Of a DNA stretch of 64,000 nt, positions 8,873 to 18,359 are shown in pieces. A program made the position numbers and the translations under genes. Each line of letters starts with the position of its first letter. Within the stretch, counting starts at the first letter, position 1. The DNA is taken from contig NZ_JAFMPP010000001.1 in assembly GCF_017349315.1 (NCBI RefSeq), positions 248,001 through 312,000 on the forward strand. The letters run 5' to 3'. The notes below the pieces were generated by a model that worked only from the letters and a program-made list of their open reading frames with translations, was not told where the DNA came from and did no database searches. The stretch is from Jiella flava (lineage in GTDB: Bacteria > Pseudomonadota > Alphaproteobacteria > Rhizobiales > Rhizobiaceae).

Positions 8873-10159
8873 ATGAGCGCCAGCGACACCGATTTCCTCG
8901 GCCGTCCCGTGATCGCCGTCACCGGCCTCGGCATCGTTTCGTCGCTCGGCAAGGGCGTTGCGGCGAACTGGGACGCCCTGATCGCAGGCAAGTCCGGGAT
9001 TCACACGATCGACCGGTTCTCGACCGAGGGGCTGCGCACCACGATTTCCGGCAGCGTCGACTTTATGGGCGAGATGGGCCGCACCTCGACGGGACTGTCC
9101 TACGCCATGGCGGAATCGGCCGGAAGCGAGGCAATCCGCATGGCCGGTTTGAAGGACGACGATTTCGGCGGCCCGCTGTTCCTCGCCGCCCCGCCAGTCG
9201 AAATGGAATGGCAGCACCGCCTGCAGCTCGACCACATGGATGGAGCCACGACCGAAGAGGCCGGCTACGATCGGCTGCTTGAGATCGCCCGCAAGCATCC
9301 AGACCGCTCGATCTACAATCTCACCCAGTGCAGCCGGATCTCCGAGCTGCTCGCCGATCGGCTCGGCACTCGCGGTCTGCCGATCACCCTGTCGACGGCC
9401 TGCGCGTCGGGTGCCAGCGCGATCCAGCTCGGCGTCGAGGCGATCCGGCGGGGCGAGACCGAGCGGGCGATCACCATCGGCACCGATGGCTCGATCACTC
9501 AGGAATCACTGATCCGCTTTTCTCTGCTGTCGGCGCTTTCCACCCAGAACGACGCCCCGGAAAAGGCGTCAAAGCCCTTCTCCAAGGACCGCGACGGCTT
9601 CATCATGGCCGAGGGCGCCGGCGCGCTGGTGCTGGAATCCTACGCCGCCGCCAAGGCCCGGGGGGCGACGATTTACGGGCTGATCCTTGGCTGCGGCGAG
9701 CGCGCCGACGACTTTCACCGGACCCGCTCCAAGCCCGACGGCTCACCGATCATCGCCGCGATCAAAGCGGGGATCGAGGATGCCGGCCTGACGCCAGAAG
9801 GCATCGACTACATTAATGCCCATGGCACCTCGACCCCGGAAAACGACCGGATGGAGGCGACAGGCCTTGCCGCCGTGTTCGGCGAGCGGCTGAAAGAGAC
9901 GCCGATTTCCTCCAACAAGTCGATGATCGGCCATACGCTGACGGCGGCCGGCGCGATCGAGGCGGCGTTCTCGATCCTGTCCCTAAAGGAAGGGGTCCTC
10001 CCGCCGACGATCAACCATCACCATCCCGATCCGGCGATCGAACTCGACGTCGTGCCCAATACGGCGCGCCGGGCCGAGATCGGCGCCGTCCTGTCCAACT
10101 CCTTCGGCTTTGGCGGGCAGAACGCCTGCCTGGTTCTCGGCCGCGCGCCCCGCGCCTGA
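8873..10159 (+). CDS. Beta-ketoacyl-ACP synthase II-type, catalytically complete (FabF1XL)
   Basis: Ketosynthase of 428 aa, proposed to elongate acyl chains on AcpXL. All catalytic residues are present: Cys177 in STACASGAS, His317 in INAHGTSTPEND, Lys349 and His354 in SSNKSMIGHTLTAAG. It corresponds to fabF1XL in rhizobial lipid A clusters. AGGAGA at 8859-8864, 8 bases ahead of ATG 8873, fixes the start. It follows the inactive-looking paralogue by 82 bases, as a KS-alpha/KS-beta pair would. Confidence 0.9.
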   Translation: MSASDTDFLGRPVIAVTGLGIVSSLGKGVAANWDALIAGKSGIHTIDRFSTEGLRTTISGSVDFMGEMGRTSTGLSYAMAESAGSEAIRMAGLKDDDFGGPLFLAAPPVEMEWQHRLQLDHMDGATTEEAGYDRLLEIARKHPDRSIYNLTQCSRISELLADRLGTRGLPITLSTACASGASAIQLGVEAIRRGETERAITIGTDGSITQESLIRFSLLSALSTQNDAPEKASKPFSKDRDGFIMAEGAGALVLESYAAAKARGATIYGLILGCGERADDFHRTRSKPDGSPIIAAIKAGIEDAGLTPEGIDYINAHGTSTPENDRMEATGLAAVFGERLKETPISSNKSMIGHTLTAAGAIEAAFSILSLKEGVLPPTINHHHPDPAIELDVVPNTARRAEIGAVLSNSFGFGGQNACLVLGRAPRA

Positions 10160-10197
10160 CGAACCTGCCGAGGACCAGCAGCCAAGGCTTGCCCCTC

Positions 10198-11253
10198 ATG
10201 CGCGCATTGCAACTCGTCGCCGACCGGGATCTTCGCGCCGTCGACATTCCCCCGCCGCCCGCGCCGGAGGCCGGAGAGGTCACGCTCAAGATCGCCGCGG
10301 TGGCGCTCAACCATATCGACGTCTGGGGCTGGCGCGGCATGGCCTTCGCCAAGCGCAAGCTGCCGCTGACCGTCGGCGCCGAAGCCTCCGGCGTCGTCGA
10401 GGCGATCGGTCCGGGCGTCGCCAGTGTGCTGCCCGGCCAGCTCGTCTCGATCTATGGCGCCCGCACCTGCGGCCTGTGCCTTCACTGCCGCGCCGGACGC
10501 GACAATCTGTGCGAACATGTCGGCGGCGTGCACGGCTTTCATCTCGATGGCTTTGCCCAGGAGAAGATCAATGTCCCGGCCCGTCTGCTGGTCCCGGCGC
10601 CTCCGGGCTGCGATGCGGTGGGCGCAGCGCTGGCCCCGGTCACCTTCGGCACGGTCGAGCACATGCTGTTCGACAATGCCAAGCTTCAGCCCGGCGAGAC
10701 GATCCTCGTTCATGCCGGCGGCTCCGGCATCGGCTCGGCGGCGATCCAGCTCGCCAAGCGGCTCGGCTGCACGGTGATCACCACCGTCGGCTCGGACGAC
10801 AAGGCCGAAAAGGCCAAGGCCCTCGGCGCCGATCACGTGATCAACTACCGGGTCGATCGGTTCGAGGGCGTGACCCGGAAGCTGACCAAGAAGAAGGGCG
10901 TCGACGTCGTCTTCGAACATGTCGGGGCCGACACCTGGGCGGGGTCGATGCTGTGCATGAAGCGGGGCGGCCGGCTGGTCACTTGCGGGTCGACCTCGGG
11001 CGTGTCCACCCAGATCAATCTGATGCAGCTGTTTCAGCAGCAGTTGAAGCTCTTCGGCTCCTTCGGCTGCCGCATGGAGAACATGGCCAACGCCATGGAA
11101 AAGATGGCGCGTGGCCTCGTTCACCCGGTGATCGACACCGAAATCGGCTTCGATGAGATCGACCTGGCGCTGAAGCGCATGGAGGCCCGCGAGGTCTTCG
11201 GCAAGATCATCCTGCGGCTCGACAAACAGGCCGACGGCGCTGCCGCCGCATGA
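10198..11253 (+). CDS. Zinc-binding alcohol dehydrogenase family protein (adh2XL/fabX position)
   Basis: Medium-chain dehydrogenase/reductase of 351 aa. The N-terminal GroES-like domain carries a structural-zinc pattern of four Cys (RTCGLCLHC ... NLCE, about 94-111), and the Rossmann half has VHAGGSGIGSAAIQLAKRLG near 178. A zinc-type dehydrogenase occupies this place in rhizobial acpXL clusters and is thought to serve in very-long-chain fatty acid synthesis, for example as an enoyl or keto reductase; the exact reaction is not shown by the sequence. ATG 10198 is preceded by AAGG; TTG 10189 is an alternative. Its stop overlaps lpxXL in ATGA. Confidence 0.85.
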   Translation: MRALQLVADRDLRAVDIPPPPAPEAGEVTLKIAAVALNHIDVWGWRGMAFAKRKLPLTVGAEASGVVEAIGPGVASVLPGQLVSIYGARTCGLCLHCRAGRDNLCEHVGGVHGFHLDGFAQEKINVPARLLVPAPPGCDAVGAALAPVTFGTVEHMLFDNAKLQPGETILVHAGGSGIGSAAIQLAKRLGCTVITTVGSDDKAEKAKALGADHVINYRVDRFEGVTRKLTKKKGVDVVFEHVGADTWAGSMLCMKRGGRLVTCGSTSGVSTQINLMQLFQQQLKLFGSFGCRMENMANAMEKMARGLVHPVIDTEIGFDEIDLALKRMEAREVFGKIILRLDKQADGAAAA

Positions 11254-12200
11254 ATCCGCGGCTGTTGAAATTCGCCCTTCGCGCCAAGCGCGCGGGCGAT
11301 CTGATCATCGCGAAGACACTGTTCGGCGTCTTGCGGGTGCTGCGGATTTTTCCCGCTGACAAGGGCCTGGTCTTTGCCGATTCCGCCGCGAGATTGCTCG
11401 GCCCCCTCTCCTCACGCCATCAGCTGGCGAAAGACAACCTCGCCCGCGCCTTTCCCGCCAAGGACGCGGCATGGATCGACGCGACGGCGAAGGCGAATTG
11501 GGGACAGATGGGTCGGATCGCCGCCGAATTCGTCTATCTCGACGATCTCTTCGACTTCGATCCGGAGCGGCCAAACGAAGGCCGCATCGAGGTTGCCGGC
11601 GTCGAGACCTTCATCGAGCTGCGCGAGCGCAAAGGTCCGTTCATCTTCTTCACCGGACATCTGGGCTGTTTCGAGTTGCTGCCGATCGGCGCCGCCGCCT
11701 ATGGGCTCGAATTCACCGCCCTCTTCCGCCAGCCGAACAACGTTTATGTCGCCAAGCGGGTGCAGGCGGCCCGCCGCACCGCCGGCGGCCATCTGATCCC
11801 ATCCAAGGCCGGCGCGGTCTGGTCCCTCGCCGGCATCCTGAAGGGTGGCGGCTCGGTCGGCATGCTGGTCGACCAGAAATTCCGCAAAGGCGTCGACACC
11901 CGCTTCTTCGGGCTGCCGTGCCGCACCAATCCGCTTTTGCCGAAACTCGCGCGCCAATATGACGCCGAGGTCTATCCGGCGCGCTGCATCCGCCTGCCGG
12001 GCGGGCGCTACCGGCTGGAACTCCAACCCCGGCTGGAGCTGCCGCGCGACGCCTCCGGAGCGATCGACATTGAGGCGGGCTGCCAGGCCCTCAACGACGT
12101 CGTCGAAGGCTGGGTGCGTGAGCATCCCGAACAGTGGATGTGGTTCCACGACCGCTGGAACCGACGCAAGAAACGCAAGAAGCGCAGAGCCAAGGCCTGA
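11250..12200 (+). CDS. lpxXL: Lipid A very-long-chain acyltransferase LpxXL (LpxL/HtrB family)
   Basis: Inner-membrane acyltransferase of 316 aa that transfers the C28 hydroxy acyl chain from AcpXL to the lipid A precursor. The HX4E catalytic motif HLGCFE is near residue 136, and LVDQKFRKGVDTRFFG near 208 is the conserved LpxL-type block. The tail is strongly basic (RRKKRKKRRAK), likely for membrane contact. Start ATG overlaps the preceding stop by 4 bases. The position as last gene of acpXL-fabF2-fabF1-adh identifies it as LpxXL rather than a housekeeping lauroyl transferase. Confidence 0.9.
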   Translation: MNPRLLKFALRAKRAGDLIIAKTLFGVLRVLRIFPADKGLVFADSAARLLGPLSSRHQLAKDNLARAFPAKDAAWIDATAKANWGQMGRIAAEFVYLDDLFDFDPERPNEGRIEVAGVETFIELRERKGPFIFFTGHLGCFELLPIGAAAYGLEFTALFRQPNNVYVAKRVQAARRTAGGHLIPSKAGAVWSLAGILKGGGSVGMLVDQKFRKGVDTRFFGLPCRTNPLLPKLARQYDAEVYPARCIRLPGGRYRLELQPRLELPRDASGAIDIEAGCQALNDVVEGWVREHPEQWMWFHDRWNRRKKRKKRRAKA

Positions 12201-12252
12201 CGCCTATCGCGTCTCCGTCTTGCACCGCGCGATCCGGTGGGCCGATCGGGCG

Positions 12253-12678
12253 TCAGCGCTGGACCACAATCCGCGTGTTGCCGATCCCGTTCATTCGGAC
12301 AAGGCCATAAAACGTCCGGGCGTTGGCGGGATGCAGACGCACGCAGCCATGGGAAGCCGGCCGGCCGAGCCGGCTGATCGCGCCGGTGCCATGGATCGCA
12401 TAGCCGCCATTGTAGAACACCGAATAGGGCATCGGCGACATATCGTATTTGCGCGAATACCACATGCGCTGAAGGCGTTTGGGACGCCAGGATCCGGTCG
12501 GTGTGCGATAGCCGCGGCGCGCCGTCGAAACCGGCCAGCGATACATGATTTCGCCATCCTGGATCACCGTCAGCGTCTGGGACGAAAGATCGACCCGGGC
12601 GACGAGCCCCGCCTCGGCTTCGGACACCATGAAAAAACACGCGGCGACAACGGCCGCAAGGATCCAACCAAACTTCAT
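12253..12678 (-). CDS. L,D-transpeptidase (YkuD domain)
   Basis: Exported peptidoglycan enzyme of 141 aa. A signal peptide of about 22 residues (WILAAVVAACFFMVSEAEA) is followed by a minimal YkuD domain with the catalytic motif HGTGAISRLGRPASHGCVRL (His near 96, Cys near 112). Such enzymes form 3-3 cross-links or attach proteins to peptidoglycan. It is convergent with lpxXL, with about 50 bases between the stops. One of many paralogues usual in this order, so the specific role is open. Confidence 0.9.
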   Translation of the reverse strand: MKFGWILAAVVAACFFMVSEAEAGLVARVDLSSQTLTVIQDGEIMYRWPVSTARRGYRTPTGSWRPKRLQRMWYSRKYDMSPMPYSVFYNGGYAIHGTGAISRLGRPASHGCVRLHPANARTFYGLVRMNGIGNTRIVVQR

Positions 12679-13273
12679 GATAAAACTCCCGCAAACATAG
12701 ATTTGCCGTCAATGCGCCCACAAAAAGCCTATTTTTAAAAAGTCACAGAATCAATTGCGAAAGTCGTGATCGCGTGCAGAATGCCATTTATGGTTACATT
12801 ACCCTTCCCTAGGTGAATGGGCGGCGCCCATGCGGTGGCGGGAATTGTGAGGACTCTCGTTTCGACGGCGTCCATGCGTCATCCGCCGGTCGTCGCCCGG
12901 TTCCGACCGGCATGGCGATACGGCATGCGATCGCCTCCGCGCTTGTCCCTGCTGGAAAAGGCCGGGCGGGACGGCGGTGAGACGTGTGACAGGACCTTAG
13001 AACGGCTTGGCGCCCGACTGATCGAGGTGCGCCCGCGCGCCCGTTGGCTATCCCTTGTGCCTCGCGCGCCGAGCGTCCGACGAAACGCGCAAGGGACGCG
13101 CGCTCCGACTGATTCTCCGCATTGCGCGGTCCGAAAAGCGATTCCGATTTTCGAGCCGATGCTATAGGCCAAAGGGAGAGGGCGACTTGCCGGTGTAAAG
13201 GCGGCATGATCCAACCTTGTCCGCGACGAGGGCGGCCAAACGTCCCGCGATCAGCCAGACGAGAGAGTCAGCC
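12679..13273. other. Long intergenic region
   Basis: The first about 120 bases (12690-12810) are AT-rich and probably hold the promoter of the L,D-transpeptidase gene on the minus strand. The rest is GC-rich and non-coding by protein character. It contains CCCTTG/CAAGGG inverted repeats around 13050-13095 and a second copy of the dispersed element at 13131-13162. No RNA gene was recognised. Confidence 0.5.
13131..13162. repeat. Dispersed 32-base element, copy 2
   Basis: Agrees with 6019-6050 at 27 of 32 bases. Here the arms CGAAAA and TTTTCG are perfectly complementary around CGATTCCG, giving an imperfect palindrome that contains a GANTC site. Confidence 0.55.
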
Positions 13274-14083
13274 GTGTTCCTTTCCGATCTCATCGCCATT
13301 GCGCTGAAGGGCGGCGCGGAAGTTCTCAACATCTACAAAACGGATTTCGAGGCCGCGACCAAGGCCGACGCCTCGCCCGTCACCGAGGCCGACATCCGTT
13401 GCGAAGCGGTGATGAAGCCGCTTCTGGCCGCCCTTGCGCCGGATGTCGTCATCGTCGCCGAGGAGGCGGTCTCGGCCGGCGACATCCCGGCCGAGGCGAC
13501 GCGGCTGTTCCTCGTCGATCCGCTCGACGGGACCAAGGAATTCGTCAATCGCAACGGCGACTTCACCGTCAATATCGCGCTCGTCGAAAACGGCGTGCCG
13601 ACCGCCGGCGTGGTCTATGCCCCCGCCCTCGACCGGCTCTGGGCCGGATCTGAGGCCGATGGCGCCTTCACCGCCAGCGTCACGGACGGCGGGCTCGGTC
13701 GGCGCCGGGCGATCACGACCCGCCCGGCGCCGACAAGCCTCGTTGCCGTCGGCAGCCGCTTGCATGGCTCGGCCGCCACCGAAGCCTGGCTGGAGCGCTA
13801 CACGGTCGAGCGTTTCGTCTCGCGCGGCTCGTCCTTGAAATTCTGCCTCGTGGCCGAGGGCGAAGCCGACATCTACCCACGGCTTGGCCGCACGATGGAA
13901 TGGGACACGGCGGCGGGCGACGCGGTGCTGCGGGCGGCAGGCGGCCGCGTCACCAGCCTTGACGGCCAGCCGCTGCGCTACGGCAAACGCCGGCAGGCCG
14001 ACGACGTCGATTTTGCTAACCCGCATTTCGTCGCCTTCGCCGATCCGGTTCTCGCCGTTAGACTGGCCGAAGATGCCGGCTGA
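13274..14083 (+). CDS. cysQ: 3'(2'),5'-bisphosphate nucleotidase CysQ
   Basis: Removes a phosphate from 3'-phosphoadenosine 5'-phosphate (PAP), the by-product of PAPS use. It is 269 aa in the inositol monophosphatase family. Metal-binding motifs are visible: EE in IVAEEAVS near 70, [10 protein letters not shown] near 87-96, and [15 protein letters not shown] near 213. I use GTG 13274 ([13 protein letters not shown] follows), preceded by GAGAGAG, rather than TTG 13217. It precedes cysD and cysNC, so PAPS making and PAP removal are genetically linked. Confidence 0.9.
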   Translation: MFLSDLIAIALKGGAEVLNIYKTDFEAATKADASPVTEADIRCEAVMKPLLAALAPDVVIVAEEAVSAGDIPAEATRLFLVDPLDGTKEFVNRNGDFTVNIALVENGVPTAGVVYAPALDRLWAGSEADGAFTASVTDGGLGRRRAITTRPAPTSLVAVGSRLHGSAATEAWLERYTVERFVSRGSSLKFCLVAEGEADIYPRLGRTMEWDTAAGDAVLRAAGGRVTSLDGQPLRYGKRRQADDVDFANPHFVAFADPVLAVRLAEDAG

Positions 14084-14121
14084 ACGCGGCTTGTTTTCAT
14101 CAACGACCGAGGGCGCCCGCC

Positions 14122-15102
14122 ATGCCGTTGCCCGTCCCAGCACCAGCACCAGCACCAGCAAAGACTGATCGCCTCATGCCGCAATCGCCAGCCATGCAAG
14201 CCGCCGAGCTCACCCATCTTCAGCGCCTGGAAGCGGAATCGATCCACATTCTGCGGGAGGTCGCCGCCGAGTTCCACAATCCGGTGATGCTCTATTCGAT
14301 CGGCAAGGATTCGTCGGTCATGCTGCATCTCGCGAAGAAAGCCTTCTATCCCTCGCCGCCGCCCTTCCCGCTCTTGCATGTCGACACGACCTGGAAGTTC
14401 AGGGAGATGATCACCTTTCGCGATCAGGCCGCCAAGGATGCGCGGATGGACCTGATCGTTCAGACCAATCAGGAGGGCGTCAAGCAGGGTGTCACACCAT
14501 TCACCCATGGCTCATCGGTCTATACGACGATCATGAAGACCGACGCTTTGAAGCAAGCCCTGACCCGATATGGCTTCGACGCGGCTTTCGGCGGCGCCCG
14601 GCGCGACGAGGAAAAGAGCCGGGCCAAGGAGCGAATCTTCTCGTTCCGCAACGAAAACAACGGCTGGGACCCGAAGAACCAGCGGCCGGAATTGTGGAAC
14701 CTCTACAATGCCCGCGTCCGCAAGGGAGAGTCGATCCGGGCCTTCCCGCTGTCGAACTGGACCGAGCTCGATATCTGGCAGTACATCCTGAAAGAGCAGA
14801 TCCCGATCGTGCCGCTCTACTTCGCGGCCAAACGCCCGGTGGTGCATCGCGACGGCCAGCTGATCATGGTCGACGACGAGCGGTTGCCGCTTGCCCCCGG
14901 CGAGGAACCGGAAATGCGCATGATCCGCTTCCGCACCCTCGGCTGCTATCCGTTGACGGCGGCGATGGAGTCACCGGCGGCCACCCTGCCCGAGATCGTC
15001 CACGAAATGCTGATCGCCCGGACCTCCGAACGCTCCGGCCGGCTGATCGACCATGACGAGGCCGGGTCGATGGAGAAGAAAAAGCGGGAGGGCTATTTCT
15101 GA
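14122..15102 (+). CDS. cysD: Sulfate adenylyltransferase subunit 2 (CysD)
   Basis: PP-loop ATP sulfurylase subunit that makes APS from ATP and sulfate with CysN. The core ([16 protein letters not shown] ... [18 protein letters not shown]) carries the SGKDS-like PP-loop near residues 57-62, and the C-terminus ends in the usual KKKREGYF. Counted from ATG 14122, which has a GAGGG ribosome site 8 bases away, it has a Pro-Ala tail (PAPAPAPA) encoded by a CACCAG hexamer repeat. ATG 14176 would remove this tail but has a poorer ribosome site. Its stop overlaps the cysNC start by one base. Confidence 0.95.
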   Translation: MPLPVPAPAPAPAKTDRLMPQSPAMQAAELTHLQRLEAESIHILREVAAEFHNPVMLYSIGKDSSVMLHLAKKAFYPSPPPFPLLHVDTTWKFREMITFRDQAAKDARMDLIVQTNQEGVKQGVTPFTHGSSVYTTIMKTDALKQALTRYGFDAAFGGARRDEEKSRAKERIFSFRNENNGWDPKNQRPELWNLYNARVRKGESIRAFPLSNWTELDIWQYILKEQIPIVPLYFAAKRPVVHRDGQLIMVDDERLPLAPGEEPEMRMIRFRTLGCYPLTAAMESPAATLPEIVHEMLIARTSERSGRLIDHDEAGSMEKKKREGYF

Positions 15103-16991
15103 TGGACGCATTCGACCCCGCGGCCTTCGCCGACTACCTCGCGCGCCAGGAGCGCAAGGATCTTCTGCGCTTCCTCACCTGCGGCTCTGTGGATGACGGC
15201 AAGTCGACGCTGATCGGCCGGCTACTTTACGACACCAAGCTCTTGTTCGAAGACCAGCTGGCGGCCTTGCAGAAGGATTCCGTCAAGCACGGCACGGTCG
15301 GCGAGGACATCGACTTCGCCCTCTTGATGGACGGTCTCGAAGCCGAGCGCGAACAGGGCATCACCATCGACGTCGCCTATCGGTTCTTTGCCACCGAGAA
15401 GCGCAAATTCATCGTCGCCGACACGCCGGGCCACGAGCAATATACCCGCAACATGGCGACGGGGGCGTCCAACGCCGATCTCGCGGTGATCCTGATCGAC
15501 GCTCGCAAGGGCGTTCTGACCCAAACCCGGCGCCACTCCTATATTGCCTCCCTGCTTGGCATAAAAAACGTCGTCCTGGCGATCAACAAGATCGACCTCG
15601 TCGGCTACTCCGAGGCGGTGTTCGAGACGATCCTGGCGGATTATCATTCCGTCGCCCGCGAGCTTGCCTTCACCTCGATCCAGCCAATCCCGCTCTCGGC
15701 GCGCTTCGGCGACAACGTCACCCAGCGCGGCGACAATCTGTCCTGGTATCGCGGCCCGACGCTGCTTGAGCATATCGAGACCGTGGAGGTGCGAGGCTCC
15801 GAGAGCGAACGGGCGATGCGCTTTCCGGTGCAATGGGTCAACCGCCCTAATCTCGACTTTCGCGGCTATTCCGGCACGCTGGCCAGCGGCATTGTGTCGG
15901 TCGGCGAGACGCTCGTCGTGGCCAGTTCCGGGCGCACCAGCACGGTCAAGTCGATCGTCACCTTCGATGGCGAAAAACCCCGGGCGGTCGCCGGCGAAGC
16001 GGTCACCATCACGCTTGCCGACGAGATCGACATTTCGCGCGGCGATCTGTTGTGTGACGCCGATCAGCGACCGGAGGTCGCCGATCAGTTCTCGGCCCAT
16101 CTCATCTGGATGCATGACGAGCCGCTGATCCCCGGCCGCAACTATCTCTTCAAGATCGGCTGCAAGACGGTCTCGGGCTCGGTCACCGAGATCAAGTACA
16201 AGGTCGACGTCAATAGCTTCCAGCGTCTGGCAGCCAAGGAGGTGGCGCTGAACGAGGTCTCGGTCGCGAACATCTCCTTCCGCGAGCCGATCGCCTTCGA
16301 CGCCTATGCCGGCAACCCCGCGACCGGCGGCTTCATCGTCATCGACCGCCTGACCAATCTGACGGTCGGCGCGGGCATGATCGACTTCGCCCTTCGCCGC
16401 GCCTCCAATATCCACTGGCAGGCGGTCGATCTCGACAAGCAGCGCCGCGGCGAGGCGATGGGCCAACGCCCGGCGGCGATCTGGTTCACCGGCCTGTCCG
16501 GCGCGGGCAAGTCGACGGTCGCCAACCTCGTCGAAAAGCGGCTCTTCGCGATGGGCAAGCACACCTATCTGCTCGACGGCGACAATGTTCGCCACGGTCT
16601 CAACCGCGACCTCGGCTTCACCGAGGCGGATCGCGTCGAGAATATCCGCCGCGTCGCCGAAACCGCGCGCCTGTTCGTCGATGCCGGCGTCATCGTCCTG
16701 TGCTCCTTCATCTCGCCCTTCCGTTCGGAACGGCTCTTGGCGCGCGAATTGCTGGAGCCCGGCGAATTCATCGAGGTGTTCGTCGACACGCCGTTGCATG
16801 TCGCCGAGAAGCGCGATCCGAAAGGTCTCTACAAGAAGGCCCGCGAAGGCCGGATCAAGAATTTCACCGGCATCGACAGCCCCTATGAGCCGCCCGAGCG
16901 GCCGGAGATCAGCTTGGCCGGCGGCATGGCGGCGCCTGAGGACCTCGCCAATCAGGTGATCGACTATCTGCGCACCCACGGCTACGTCTGA
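15102..16991 (+). CDS. cysNC: Bifunctional sulfate adenylyltransferase subunit 1 / adenylylsulfate kinase (CysNC)
   Basis: Fusion of 629 aa. The N-terminal GTPase half (CysN) has [10 protein letters not shown] (about 28-37), [12 protein letters not shown] (about 108-119) and NKID (about 166), followed by beta-barrel domains. The C-terminal APS kinase (CysC) begins near 460 with [12 protein letters not shown] and includes [11 protein letters not shown]. Together with CysD it makes PAPS. The fusion (NodQ type) is common in Rhizobiales. It could serve cysteine synthesis or sulfation of surface molecules; no reductase or sulfotransferase is nearby. A terminator follows. Confidence 0.95.
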   Translation: MDAFDPAAFADYLARQERKDLLRFLTCGSVDDGKSTLIGRLLYDTKLLFEDQLAALQKDSVKHGTVGEDIDFALLMDGLEAEREQGITIDVAYRFFATEKRKFIVADTPGHEQYTRNMATGASNADLAVILIDARKGVLTQTRRHSYIASLLGIKNVVLAINKIDLVGYSEAVFETILADYHSVARELAFTSIQPIPLSARFGDNVTQRGDNLSWYRGPTLLEHIETVEVRGSESERAMRFPVQWVNRPNLDFRGYSGTLASGIVSVGETLVVASSGRTSTVKSIVTFDGEKPRAVAGEAVTITLADEIDISRGDLLCDADQRPEVADQFSAHLIWMHDEPLIPGRNYLFKIGCKTVSGSVTEIKYKVDVNSFQRLAAKEVALNEVSVANISFREPIAFDAYAGNPATGGFIVIDRLTNLTVGAGMIDFALRRASNIHWQAVDLDKQRRGEAMGQRPAAIWFTGLSGAGKSTVANLVEKRLFAMGKHTYLLDGDNVRHGLNRDLGFTEADRVENIRRVAETARLFVDAGVIVLCSFISPFRSERLLARELLEPGEFIEVFVDTPLHVAEKRDPKGLYKKAREGRIKNFTGIDSPYEPPERPEISLAGGMAAPEDLANQVIDYLRTHGYV

Positions 16992-17024
16992 CCGCGCATC
17001 CTCGGCATCGCCGCGTGTTCAAAG

Positions 17025-17056
17025 CGGCCCGCTTCAATGTCGAGGCGGGCCGTTTT
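17025..17056 (+). terminator. Rho-independent terminator after cysNC
   Basis: CGGCCCGC (17025-17032) pairs perfectly with GCGGGCCG (17045-17052) around a 12-base loop and is followed by TTTT. It ends the cysQ-cysD-cysNC unit. Confidence 0.8.
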
Positions 17057-17249
17057 CGTTCAGCGATGGCGTTGCGGGCCGCGCAATCCGGCAAGCCCCC
17101 GAAGCCGATGCAGACGTGCAGGCAATCGGTCGGGGATATCCCGCGACGAAACATTACAGAAAAATTAATCCAGGCTTTCGGCGGTCCACATTGCTGGCTA
17201 TGCTTCCACTCCATCACGTTTCTGCCCTTCGACAGCAAAGGACACGCCC

Positions 17250-18275
17250 ATGCGATTTTCCCTGAAGGCGACACTGATCGCCGCCGGCGCCGCCATCACC
17301 CTCGGCACCCTCGCCGTTGGTGGCTCCCTGGCTCAGGACATGAAATTCTTCCGCATCGCGACGGGCGGCACGGCGGGCACCTATTTTCCGATCGGCGGCC
17401 TTCTGGCCAACGCCATTTCCAACCCGCCGGGCTCGCGCACCTGCGCCGAGGGTGGCAGCTGCGGCGTCCCGGGCCTGGTCGCCACCGCCATCGCGTCCAA
17501 CGGCTCGGTCGCCAATGTGAATGCGATCGGCTCCGGCACCATCGAATCCGGTTTCTCCCAGTCGGACGTCGCCTATTGGGCGCAGACCGGCACGGGCGTC
17601 TTCGATGGCAAGGGCAAGGTCGAAAAGCTGCGGGCGATCGCCAATCTCTATCCGGAAAGCATCCATCTCGTCGCCAGCAAGAACTCCGGCATCAAGTCGG
17701 TCGCCGATCTGAAGGGGAAGCGCGTTTCGCTCGACGAGCCGGGCTCCGGCACGCTGGTCGACGCCCGGCTGATCCTCGCAGCCTACGGCATCACCGAAAA
17801 GGACATCGAGCCGGAATATCTCAAGCCCAACCAGGCCGCCGATCGCATGCGTGACGGCGCCATGGACGCCTTCTTCTTCGTCGGCGGCTTTCCCGCGGGC
17901 GCGATCGTCGAACTCGCCTCCAACACGCCGATCACCATCGTGCCGATCAATGGCGAGGGCGCCCAGAAGGTGATGGGCCAGTACCCGTTCTTCGCCGAGA
18001 ACACGATCCCGGCCGGCACTTATGACGGCCAGAGCGGCGACGTGAAGACCCTCTCGGTCGGCGCCCAGTGGGTGACGAGCGCGGACCAGCCGGAAGAGCT
18101 GATCTATCAGATCACCAAGGCGCTGTGGAATGAAAACACTCGCAAGCTGCTCGATGCCGGCCACGCCAAGGGCAAGGAAATCACCCTGAAGACGGCCCTC
18201 AACGGCGTCGCCATCCCGCTGCATCCGGGCGCCAAGAAATTCTACGACGAAGTCGGCATCAAGCCATCGAAATAA
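17250..18275 (+). CDS. TAXI family TRAP transporter solute-binding protein
   Basis: Periplasmic binding protein of 341 aa. A signal peptide (about 28 residues, ending GGSLAQ) precedes FFRIATGGTAGTYFPIGGLLANAIS, the N-terminal signature of the TAXI (TRAP-associated extracytoplasmic immunogenic) family. A Cys pair in RTCAEGGSCG is seen in the family. The substrate is unknown; TAXI systems often take up small organic acids. A GC hairpin lies between this gene and the permease gene, 84 bases downstream, as in several binding-protein operons. Confidence 0.92.
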   Translation: MRFSLKATLIAAGAAITLGTLAVGGSLAQDMKFFRIATGGTAGTYFPIGGLLANAISNPPGSRTCAEGGSCGVPGLVATAIASNGSVANVNAIGSGTIESGFSQSDVAYWAQTGTGVFDGKGKVEKLRAIANLYPESIHLVASKNSGIKSVADLKGKRVSLDEPGSGTLVDARLILAAYGITEKDIEPEYLKPNQAADRMRDGAMDAFFFVGGFPAGAIVELASNTPITIVPINGEGAQKVMGQYPFFAENTIPAGTYDGQSGDVKTLSVGAQWVTSADQPEELIYQITKALWNENTRKLLDAGHAKGKEITLKTALNGVAIPLHPGAKKFYDEVGIKPSK

Positions 18276-18290
18276 GCCCGTCGACAAGCG

Positions 18291-18318
18291 GCCGCCAGCA
18301 TCGTCCAGCCGGCGGCCA
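18291..18318 (+). other. Stem-loop between TAXI binding protein and permease genes
   Basis: GGCCGCC (18291-18297) pairs with GGCGGCC (18312-18318) across a 14-base loop. There is no T-tract, so full termination is unlikely. It may protect the 3' end of the binding-protein message and lower permease expression. Confidence 0.5.
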
Positions 18319-18359
18319 CACGTCGTCCCGCAGCCACGGCGCGCTCATGGCGCCCCGCA

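Noticed and set aside
12817-13214. Overlapping short frames on both strands in the gap before cysQ
   Set aside because: Arg/Pro-rich translations, no ribosome sites and overlap with a repeated non-coding element.
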